From contig NZ_CP029427.2 of the NCBI RefSeq assembly GCF_002266465.3, positions 1,924,501 through 1,988,500 on the forward strand: a DNA stretch of 64,000 bases. The letters run 5' to 3'. Every line of letters begins with the position of its first letter. The stretch's first letter is position 1. This document shows positions 57,907 to 64,000 of this stretch, one piece after another. The position numbers and the translations under genes are program-made. The stretch is from Bradyrhizobium symbiodeficiens (GTDB taxonomy: Bacteria; Pseudomonadota; Alphaproteobacteria; Rhizobiales; Xanthobacteraceae). Under the pieces are notes generated by a model. The model made no database searches. It was not told the DNA's origin and worked only from the letters and a program-made list of their open reading frames with translations.

Positions 57907-59121
57907 GAAATCATTAGGCTTTTTCTTCTGATTTCGATCCTCGGTCAAGTTGACCACCGTTTCGGCCACCGAAACGTACCGGCTCTTTTGGCCAATGGCC
58001 GCAGCCGCCCCCTGGAGGAAGTCCGGGTGGTGATGGCCGTAAGTGTCCTGCAGGACCTCGGGTGACATGCCCAGGAACCCTGCAGCCTCCCAGATTGGCA
58101 CGCCACGCTGCATGAGCCACGTCGCAGCTGTATGGCGCAGGGTGTGGGGTGTGACCCTCCCCGGCAGGTGGGCAAGCCCTACGGCGGTCTTGAAGCCCTT
58201 TTTCACTGAAGCTACCGGCTTGCCGTTGAACTCAACAAAGCACTCTGTGATCAGCTTACGGTTCCACCAACGCCGAAGGTGGGTGAGCAGCCGAGGCGGG
58301 ATGGGGGCTGGCGTCTGTCGCTTCTTTGTCGCACGCTTGCCAATGGCCTTACGATAAAAAATGCCGCGCTCCAGATCCACGTACGAACGCCCAGTTATCG
58401 CATATGGCGACGCCGATGCGATCGCGCCTGCCCGAGTGCCAGTGTACAGGCCGATCAAGATAAACCGCGCGATATGACGCAGAGGCCTTCGGTTCGTGGC
58501 GACCGGGCCGCCCTTCGAGGTTCCCGAGTGGATCGTCTGCTTCTCGCGATACCTCCAACAATGCCAAAGTAACGCTGCGGCCTCCTTGCGAGTCAGCCAT
58601 CGGTCGCGGGCCTCACCTTTGAGAGGGAGCGACACTCGCACTATGCCGCGGTGAAATCCTTCCTTTGCGTGGTGATTGATCGCGGCGCGCAGTGTCTCAA
58701 GGTCGCGGCGAGCACCACCCGGACTGCCACGATGCTTGGTGTAGCCTGCACAAGTCTGGGCATTAACCTGCGCCAGCTTCTTGCCACCCCAATACTCGTT
58801 GAGTCGCTCAATTCGGGCCTCGATCTCGAACTGGTCGCCGGGCTCGCCAATGTCGGTCAGATAAATCGAGAGGACATCAGCACAATCTATGTCCTCAATG
58901 TCTTGGCGGCGCCGTTCGGGTTGATACTTACGAGCGATGTACTCTGCTAGGGCTTGCTCTGCTTTTGCTGGCGGCTTTTTTTCAGACGAGCTCGCAACGC
59001 ATCCTGTGGCGATATGGCGATCTCCGTCTTTGATGATCCAGACGGCTCGGTGGACGAGCTTGCCTTCAGTGTACCGCGCGTTTCGTTTGAATAGTCTGGC
59101 TCCTTTGCTTGGACGCGGCAT
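57841..59121 (-). CDS. Tyrosine-type integrase reading into the tRNA
   Basis: 426 residues. N-terminal RLFKRNARYTEGKLVHRAVW arm-type domain; core-binding helices in the middle; catalytic domain with Arg in GLYTGTRAGAIA, HTLRHTAATWLMQRG (H-x-x-R) and the Tyr in LQDTYGHHHPD. The last 21 residues (WSEWQDSNLRPLRPERSALP plus G) and stop are the antisense of the tRNA-Pro. ATG 59121 follows GAGAGAG; the 59355 reading is not supported. The N-terminal coding overlaps the excisionase-like gene by 175 bp. Confidence 0.92.
   Translation of the reverse strand: MPRPSKGARLFKRNARYTEGKLVHRAVWIIKDGDRHIATGCVASSSEKKPPAKAEQALAEYIARKYQPERRRQDIEDIDCADVLSIYLTDIGEPGDQFEIEARIERLNEYWGGKKLAQVNAQTCAGYTKHRGSPGGARRDLETLRAAINHHAKEGFHRGIVRVSLPLKGEARDRWLTRKEAAALLWHCWRYREKQTIHSGTSKGGPVATNRRPLRHIARFILIGLYTGTRAGAIASASPYAITGRSYVDLERGIFYRKAIGKRATKKRQTPAPIPPRLLTHLRRWWNRKLITECFVEFNGKPVASVKKGFKTAVGLAHLPGRVTPHTLRHTAATWLMQRGVPIWEAAGFLGMSPEVLQDTYGHHHPDFLQGAAAAIGQKSRYVSVAETVVNLTEDRNQKKKPNDFWSEWQDSNLRPLRPERSALPG
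57864..57906. mobile_element. Probable attL core (3' half of tRNA-Pro)
   Basis: The 3' part of the tRNA from the anticodon is the usual core carried by tyrosine-integrase elements. Its second copy (attR) must lie to the right of the window, so the exact core limits cannot be seen. Confidence 0.6.
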
Positions 59122-59309
59122 AACTCTCTCATTCGCTCGATATTTTCTAGTGTAGTATAGTCGCGATTTGCAATTCTCTCTACGATCAGTCGACCTCGTC
59201 TCGCCTCGCAGCGCAGTCCCGACGCCGTCATGGAGCCGTCTGGAAACGCAATTTGGGCGGCGGTCGTAAGGCGTAGTGGTGCCGTGGAGCAGGGGGCGTC
59301 TGTTGGCAT
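58947..59309 (-). CDS. Excisionase-like DNA-binding protein
   Basis: 120 residues. The N-terminal ~55 residues, LRLTTAAQIAFPDGSMTASG and RGRLIVERIANRDYTTLENI, form a MerR/Xis-type helix-turn-helix plus wing as in rhizobial island proteins found beside integrases; the C-terminal tail is Ser/Lys-rich. It probably sets the direction of integrase action. The last 175 bp overlap the integrase start in another frame; both frames look genuine. ATG at 59309 has no good ribosome-binding site. Confidence 0.75.
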   Translation of the reverse strand: MPTDAPCSTAPLRLTTAAQIAFPDGSMTASGLRCEARRGRLIVERIANRDYTTLENIERMRELCRVQAKEPDYSNETRGTLKASSSTEPSGSSKTEIAISPQDALRARLKKSRQQKQSKP

Positions 59310-59392
59310 GATGTCTGCAAATCTGACGAACGTCTTTGAACTCTGCCGCTATCAAAGCTCAGGCGAATGGCCATAAATAGTTCGGATAAATG

Positions 59393-60091
59393 ATGTCCAG
59401 AAATGAGAGCAAGAGAATTTCAAAGGGAGCGTTCCGGAGAGGAGCTGTTGCGGCTGAAATGGCGAGGCGCGCCGCGTTCTACAAAATCGAGCAATCAATA
59501 TTGCGGTGGACCTTTTCTCGACCGAAGTTGAGGGCTGCCTCTGCAGAAATGGTTTTGAAAATTGATTTCGACGACGAGCACGCGGACTTACTTAAAGAGG
59601 TTTTTGAGTTTTGTGGCCTAAGTCCCGAGAACCCCCTTGATTGGCGTTTTCTGATGACAGCCATGGCGCAGGAGATCTTCAAGGCTCCCGGCCGATCAGT
59701 TGAATGGAGACAGTCACGCTATTTCGAATTGCTCCAAGATATTCGAGCTCTCCAAGCTAAAGATCCTTCCCTTAAGGCGGCGAGCAAGATCGCAGTACGA
59801 TTGATGGCTACAAAGCCCTTTAATCGAAAATACAAGAACTTGGAGCTTGGTTACTTTCGTAAGAGGGTGGCAAAGGCTCTTAATCCGAAATTCAATTTGT
59901 TCGCTCGAATGAAACCTGGGCAAACCTACGAAAACTTTGTCGGGGCGCTAATGGACACCCAATTCAGTTTGCCATCAGGCTTAGGAGAAGACCTGGTTGA
60001 AGCGATCGCCGCTCAAATGTCGAGCGAGCTGACTGATCGTAGTGATTTGGTTCATCATCGAGAGGGCATCAAGCCAAATCGCAAAGTCTAG
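59393..60091 (+). CDS. Orphan island protein, 232 residues
   Basis: No family recognised. ATG 59393 (ATG 59390 adjacent). Basic N-terminus MSRNESKRISKGAFRRGAV, Lys/Arg-rich helical middle (PFNRKYKNLELGYFRKRVAK), and FDDEHADLLKEVFEFCG. The codons are AT-rich. The clear open frame in AT-rich DNA is the main support for it being a gene. It could be a regulator or DNA-binding protein given its charge, but that is guesswork. Confidence 0.65.
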   Translation: MSRNESKRISKGAFRRGAVAAEMARRAAFYKIEQSILRWTFSRPKLRAASAEMVLKIDFDDEHADLLKEVFEFCGLSPENPLDWRFLMTAMAQEIFKAPGRSVEWRQSRYFELLQDIRALQAKDPSLKAASKIAVRLMATKPFNRKYKNLELGYFRKRVAKALNPKFNLFARMKPGQTYENFVGALMDTQFSLPSGLGEDLVEAIAAQMSSELTDRSDLVHHREGIKPNRKV

Positions 60092-60095
60092 CTTC

Positions 60096-60131
60096 GCTGG
60101 CCTTTATTCCCCTAGGGTTTTTTTGGCCAGC
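60096..60131 (+). terminator. Possible terminator after the orphan gene
   Basis: Stem GCTGGCC (60096-60102) / GGCCAGC (60125-60131), with CCCTAGGG and a run of T (60118-60124) inside the loop. Only the T-run within the loop is unusual; the small CCCTAGGG palindrome followed by T7 may be the real terminator. Confidence 0.4.
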
Positions 60132-60170
60132 AATTGCGTTCATATCGGTTCCTGAACAGAGGAGCACCTG

Positions 60171-60290
60171 ATGTGGCTAAATGGCTTACTTCAACTTAAT
60201 CCTGTCCCGGCGAAACAAGCGTTGTTCTCGCGTCATAAGTCTGCGCAATGGCGAACACTCGCCCAGATCGACCTTGGCAAAACGAGGTAG
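60171..60290 (+). CDS. 39-residue leader ORF before the ParB-like gene
   Basis: ATG 60171, TAG 60288-60290, product MWLNGLLQLNPVPAKQALFS plus 19 residues. AGAGGAG sits eight bases before the ATG, a strong ribosome-binding site, and its stop is 6 bp before the ParB-like ATG, as for a coupled leader. No known domain. Its size leaves it unproven. Confidence 0.45.
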   Translation: MWLNGLLQLNPVPAKQALFSRHKSAQWRTLAQIDLGKTR

Positions 60291-60296
60291 CGCGCA

Positions 60297-61076
60297 ATGA
60301 GCGATGTTCGAACCCCGATTATGATTCCGCTTGCGGACATAAAGCTAGTGCGCACTACGAGGCCGTTGAACGAGAAATATGCTACGCAACTAGTGGCTTC
60401 AATACGAAACCACGGAATTCAACATCCAATTCACGTGTACGAACTCAACCAAGGCGGATACGGTGTCGCCGCCGGTCACCATAGATATCGAGCTTACGAA
60501 AAGCTGAAGCTTACATCCATTCCAGCGGTCGTGTTACCTCGTGCTGAGGCCCGAGCCTGGAAATGGGTCGAGAACAACGATCGGTACAACATAGATCCAC
60601 TCACTGAGTCTATCGGCATCGTTGAAAGCGCTCGTGCAACCGAAACCTTGAGCGGCCTCGCTATAGTGACGCCAGTCGGTGGAAAACAGCCGCATGACAA
60701 AGGAATCTCGAAGCTAGCCAAAGCAACCGGTAGAAATCGAAAACGCGTCAAAGCTGCATTTGGCCACCATGGTCTTTCATCTCAGGTCAAGGCAAGAATC
60801 TATAAACATCCTGATTTGAACAAGAGGGCGATTCTGGACCGTCTCGTCAGTATGGTGACGGAGGCAGATCAGCTTCAATACCTCGACGATCTCGATCGCA
60901 AGCACGATGGACCTGATGGGCCCAAGAAATCGCGATCAAAAATGCACTGGGGATTAAGCTATGAGGTTCGCTTGGTAAAGCTGCGGAGGGCTTACAACGC
61001 CAGTTCATTCAAATCGGACTTCGAAAGGCAACCTGAGGCCGTTCGCAAAAGGTTCATCCGAGACTGCCTGCGCTAG
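60297..61076 (+). CDS. ParB-like N-terminal-domain protein
   Basis: 259 residues. The N-terminal ~90 residues are a ParB/Srx-type domain with SIRNHGIQHPIHVYEL and GHHRYRAYEKL (60-70), the nucleotide-binding HRxxA-like box. The remainder is a basic region that could bind DNA and lacks a clear ParB helix-turn-helix. No ParA is next to it. Likely a partition-like or transcription regulator, or nuclease, of the element. Preceded by the leader ORF; a small hairpin (61097-61112) follows. Confidence 0.82.
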   Translation: MSDVRTPIMIPLADIKLVRTTRPLNEKYATQLVASIRNHGIQHPIHVYELNQGGYGVAAGHHRYRAYEKLKLTSIPAVVLPRAEARAWKWVENNDRYNIDPLTESIGIVESARATETLSGLAIVTPVGGKQPHDKGISKLAKATGRNRKRVKAAFGHHGLSSQVKARIYKHPDLNKRAILDRLVSMVTEADQLQYLDDLDRKHDGPDGPKKSRSKMHWGLSYEVRLVKLRRAYNASSFKSDFERQPEAVRKRFIRDCLR

Positions 61077-61198
61077 TGCATGTCGTGATCATGCGAATGG
61101 GCCTGAGCCCATGTTTAAGGTCTTCTCGCTCCCTATGCGTCAAGGCGATGCCTCAGTCCAGCAACGGCTGAAGGCCAATGTTCGACTAATAGGTTAAA

Positions 61199-62011
61199 AT
61201 GGCGCGATTTCGTCGGAAAAGACCGTTTTGGATAAGAAATAAGCCTGAGCGATGTTTTGACATCGCAGCCTTGCTGCCGCCTGATCTGCCAAAGGGCAAG
61301 CGCTTCGAAACAGATCGTGATGCGAAGGCGGAGAGCCTTCGCAGCGAGTTTCTTTTGAATCGATTTGAAAGCGATAACGGTTTTGCGCTGACCCTTTGTG
61401 AGTGTCGCGAAGGCGATTACGTCTGCACACGAACATACTGCCCGATTTGTGCGCGCCACTTTCGTCGCTTTTTTGCAAGCGAATTGTTGCGTTTATCCTA
61501 TGAGTTCGATGACGAAATTATCATCTACACAGTCTTGGTTGCGGCGGCTGTGCGGGGCCAGCTCTCCGCTCTCAGCGTTGCGGCGTGCAAGGATGTGTTG
61601 CGCAAGCGGCTGATACGCTCTGGTTTGTGCGATGTGCCTTTGATCGGCGGGGTCGAAGTATTTTATCACACCAACGCGCGTGAGTGGGTTCTTCACGTCA
61701 ATCTCGCGGTCTTTGGCGGTAGCAGCGGGGCCCATGCACAGTTCGCACATGCTTGCAAAAGGGTAGGGCTATATCGACCGGTGGTAACAGCCAAGCTGAC
61801 AGATCCACCGCGGCAGCTATCGTACCACCTCAAATTTTCGACGTACCAGCGGCCTTATGCGCAACGTGGCGGCAAGAAATCGGCCGCCACGCCGCTAAAC
61901 CCGCGTGAGCATTACGAGCTGGTCTGCTGGATGTCCCAGCACCAATTCGCCGATCATGTGTTTCTCTTCAATGCTCGCCGCTACGGGGCTTCAATACGTA
62001 TCGAGGAATGA
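61199..62011 (+). CDS. Cys-rich, Rep-like protein of the element (tentative)
   Basis: 270 residues. An N-terminal Cys set (LCEC, C76, CPIC at 81-84) could be a zinc knuckle; then GGVEVFYHTNAREWVLHVNL with H166-V-N168 where HUH endonucleases have HUH; then LSYHLKFSTY with Y209-x2-K212 where rolling-circle Reps have YxxK. The order Cys-HUH-Tyr matches rolling-circle initiators but the second His is Asn. It may be a diverged Rep, a relaxase-like nuclease or an unrelated protein. Its 3' end overlaps the DUF927 gene by 21 bp, tail to tail. Confidence 0.45.
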   Translation: MARFRRKRPFWIRNKPERCFDIAALLPPDLPKGKRFETDRDAKAESLRSEFLLNRFESDNGFALTLCECREGDYVCTRTYCPICARHFRRFFASELLRLSYEFDDEIIIYTVLVAAAVRGQLSALSVAACKDVLRKRLIRSGLCDVPLIGGVEVFYHTNAREWVLHVNLAVFGGSSGAHAQFAHACKRVGLYRPVVTAKLTDPPRQLSYHLKFSTYQRPYAQRGGKKSAATPLNPREHYELVCWMSQHQFADHVFLFNARRYGASIRIEE

Positions 62012-63679
62012 TGAGGCGCGGAAGGCGTGGACCCACCGGTGACCTCTATTGCCTTTGTCTTTGTAGATGGGCCGTTGAGTGAGGCCGAGCTGCTTCGAAG
62101 TATCGAGAGCGCCTTTTTGCACGAGATCGGCCTTGAGTCGCCTCGCCGTAGCTCCCGTGCCGATAATCCGCTTAAGCTGGCTAGACGTGAGATAGAACCA
62201 ATTCTCGCCCTTGTAGAATTGCCGATAGCCCGGCGCCGGAGCTTGCGCGGGAGTTTCTAGCGTAGGCTTGGCCTCGTCGAGATTCCAAAAGTCGGCGTAA
62301 TGCCGGAGAAAGTAATCTCGCAAACGGCTCTCGGTGGCAGTCGGACGTGTTGGTCCAGTCGACACCAGGCTATCAAACTGACACGCCAAGATCGCTCGCA
62401 AGAGATCGCGTCGGTGCCAGTTTACAATCGCATACTGAATGGCCAGGCAACCGGCGGCATAAACTGTGGCAAATCGAGCTGTGGCCCGTTCGAGTGGCCG
62501 CAACCCGTCTTGGGAAGCGCGACGAGTTGCTTTCGTGATATAAGCTAAGCGTCGAGCAGTCAGAAACGTCTTGGCCTCCGAGAGCTGGGAGGGATTTTTG
62601 AACAGCTTGCGCACAAACTCGTAGCCCGGCCGACCGAACGTCTTGCGGCAGCGCGTCTTTATTGCGTCAGTTAATTCGGCCCCACCTGCGACGCCGTGCA
62701 GGTTCTCATAGACACCAAAATGGCCCTGGCCACGTGGCAGGACGACATCGACGAGACGGCCCCGGTGTTGGTCGTCGATGCTGAGGTTACCTTGTTCAGC
62801 CAGCTGATCGAGGGTCAGGTTAGAGGTGCTGAGGAAATAAAATTGCCATGCTGGGACCATTTTGGTCTCGTTGTACCGAGCTTTCTGGCTGCCCTCTGAG
62901 AGACGAAAGACGGCTTCAAGGATGGTAGCAGCTGCGTCCTTGGGAGTTCTGCCCGCTAGTCCCGTCTCATCGAGAACAAAGACAGAATGGCAATGAGCAC
63001 GGGCCGTCTGCTCTAGCTGATTGGTCGTCGTGTTCCAGCTTTCGGCAAACCCTTTGTCTGCCCGCACTGTATCACGGTGACAGCCCCAGATCGAGCCGAC
63101 GATCATTGCTACAGTGGTCTTGCCAGTTTCGGCCGGGCCAGTGATTTGAAAGCCGCCGTTCCGGGGGCCGTCGACCAGCGGCAAAATCGGACCGGTGAAA
63201 GCAAGGCTAGCACCGAACATTAGGCGAGAGTTACCGACACAAAGGTCGCCGATTTGTTCGTTCCATCTCTTTAGCGAGCCACGGCAACGGTACTTAGAGA
63301 GCATCTGGGGATCGAGAGTCGACAGGGCGCTCTCGACTCTGTGCGGCCGGTGTCCGGTGATGGAGCGAGGGCGGACATAAAAGGTGCTATGGAAGCCCAA
63401 GCGGGAGACGACCGAAAACTGATCATTGTTCTTGTGCCTGTATCGCTCCAACTGTTCGAGTACGACGCGCTGCGATGACGGTCGTATTAGCAAATAGCCT
63501 GTCTCAGCAAGGTCGGTGAAAATTCGATTCTTATCCAGAAGGTCGACGGCGGAATAGAGCGGCAACTTCCTACGCGAACCTGTAATGTCGACCTTGTAGT
63601 ATCGCTGGCCCAAATCATCCAACCCGTGGCCGATGATCTTGATCTTGGGGTGAGCGCGTACTTGGGAGGGCTTTGTCAT
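61991..63679 (-). CDS. DUF927-type AAA+ ATPase
   Basis: 562 residues. DUF927 core with Walker A GPAETGKTT (181-189) in NGGFQITGPAETGKTTVAM and Walker B VFVLDE (233-238), followed by AWQFYFLSTSN. Such domains are found in primase/helicase-like proteins of phages and integrative elements and are thought to unwind or load DNA. No primase zinc-finger is in the N-terminal 150 residues. Convergent with the Rep-like gene. ATG 63679 was used. Confidence 0.83.
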   Translation of the reverse strand: MTKPSQVRAHPKIKIIGHGLDDLGQRYYKVDITGSRRKLPLYSAVDLLDKNRIFTDLAETGYLLIRPSSQRVVLEQLERYRHKNNDQFSVVSRLGFHSTFYVRPRSITGHRPHRVESALSTLDPQMLSKYRCRGSLKRWNEQIGDLCVGNSRLMFGASLAFTGPILPLVDGPRNGGFQITGPAETGKTTVAMIVGSIWGCHRDTVRADKGFAESWNTTTNQLEQTARAHCHSVFVLDETGLAGRTPKDAAATILEAVFRLSEGSQKARYNETKMVPAWQFYFLSTSNLTLDQLAEQGNLSIDDQHRGRLVDVVLPRGQGHFGVYENLHGVAGGAELTDAIKTRCRKTFGRPGYEFVRKLFKNPSQLSEAKTFLTARRLAYITKATRRASQDGLRPLERATARFATVYAAGCLAIQYAIVNWHRRDLLRAILACQFDSLVSTGPTRPTATESRLRDYFLRHYADFWNLDEAKPTLETPAQAPAPGYRQFYKGENWFYLTSSQLKRIIGTGATARRLKADLVQKGALDTSKQLGLTQRPIYKDKGNRGHRWVHAFRASSFLDTY

Positions 63680-64000
63680 GACTTGCGAACTCCGTTGTTT
63701 TTACGGAATCCGTTTACAAGTTCACATTATCACACGCGTTCGGGTGATGGAGCAAAGATTGCTGCAATCGGCTGTCAGTGAGAAATGTCTCCTAAAACGC
63801 ACGTTACATCGTTAAATGGGCCTGTTGGGGTCGCAATCGAGCTAAGGCCAGTGCAAAACGTAGAACACTGCAAATTTGATAAGCCGCAATCTTTAACAAA
63901 CGGACGTGCAACGATGTGAATCTGTGAGAGCTCACGCTTATGGTGCTTACAGCAGTGTTACCCAGGTTAATGCCATTGAGCCAGGCCTGTTTTGATAATG
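63680..64000. other. Upstream region of the DUF927 gene, no gene seen
   Basis: 321 bp, AT-rich. An ACGGA-A-TCCGT palindrome (about 63704-63714) lies just before the DUF927 start and may be an operator. No reading frame of note; any further element gene begins beyond 64000. Confidence 0.5.

Larger units (their letters stand above)
57907..64000. mobile_element. Left part of a tRNA-Pro-integrated element (right end outside window)
   Basis: Visible content: integrase, excisionase-like protein, orphan 233-residue protein, 39-codon leader, ParB-like protein, Cys-rich Rep-like protein and DUF927 ATPase. Base composition is clearly more AT-rich and codon use differs from the core genes, and no core palindromic repeats occur here. 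No conjugation genes are seen so far; the element continues past 64000. Confidence 0.88.

Noticed and set aside
57762..57914. N-terminal extension of sua5 through the tRNA
   Set aside because: It would translate antisense tRNA; the GTG at 57761 has a ribosome-binding site and the family start follows.
60494..60751. 85-codon minus-strand ORF over the ParB-like gene
   Set aside because: Shadow of the ParB-like coding frame, no ribosome-binding site and no motif.

Overview
The window is high-GC alphaproteobacterial chromosome, most like Bradyrhizobium or a close relative in the Nitrobacteraceae. The evidence is gene content (ETF-ubiquinone oxidoreductase, PPDK, NadQ-type regulator, DUF1236, TIGR02301, DUF6894), GTTC-N7-GTTC style regulatory DNA, and many intergenic palindromic repeats of the kind common in that group. 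This assignment comes from reading, not from a database search.

Bases 1 to about 57,900 are ordinary core chromosome carrying short operons on both strands. In order: a phosphoketolase running off the left edge; a radical-SAM protein behind a candidate LexA box; RNase HII; a GT39-like membrane protein; family-4 uracil-DNA glycosylase; ETF-QO; a TPR lipid/secretory-type protein and ispE; an alpha/beta hydrolase with a LysE exporter; an HxlR regulator with a FabF; a polyprenyl diphosphate synthase; DUF2007 protein and methyltransferase; a SppA-like peptidase; glyQS; PPDK; a cell-wall hydrolase; nadABC; an MFS carrier and an AcuI reductase; two tandem chemoreceptors; a DUF2339 protein; a NadQ-like regulator; a phosphatase; the ygfZ-tag-HD operon; a dihydroorotase; a sulfurtransferase; two Nudix proteins; a YedK/HMCES protein; a CoA-transferase; and a sua5-led operon.

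Two threads tie separate loci together. NAD synthesis: nadA-nadB-nadC (28.4-32.0 kb) has two near-identical palindromes in its promoter region, and the NrtR/NadQ-type repressor that would be expected to bind them lies at 42.6-43.6 kb. DNA repair: uracil-DNA glycosylase, 3-methyladenine glycosylase (tag), the YedK abasic-site protein and the splB-like radical-SAM protein all fall here, but only the last has a recognisable SOS-type box.

At least eleven palindromic intergenic repeats in six sequence families sit between core genes, usually right after a stop codon. None is seen in the last 6 kb.

From the tRNA-Pro(CGG) gene at 57,830-57,906 to the right edge the sequence changes character. It is AT-richer, codon use differs, and the genes are of mobile-element type: a tyrosine integrase whose last 21 codons and stop lie inside the antisense of the tRNA; an excisionase-like gene overlapping the integrase start by 175 bp in another frame; an orphan gene; a 39-codon leader ORF; a ParB-like protein; a Cys-rich protein with a degenerate rolling-circle-Rep (HUH) look; and a DUF927-type ATPase. 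This is the left end of an integrated element whose right end lies outside the window. It is the most novel part of the sequence, and its combination of putative Rep, ParB-like protein and DUF927 ATPase suggests an element able to replicate or be processed after excision.
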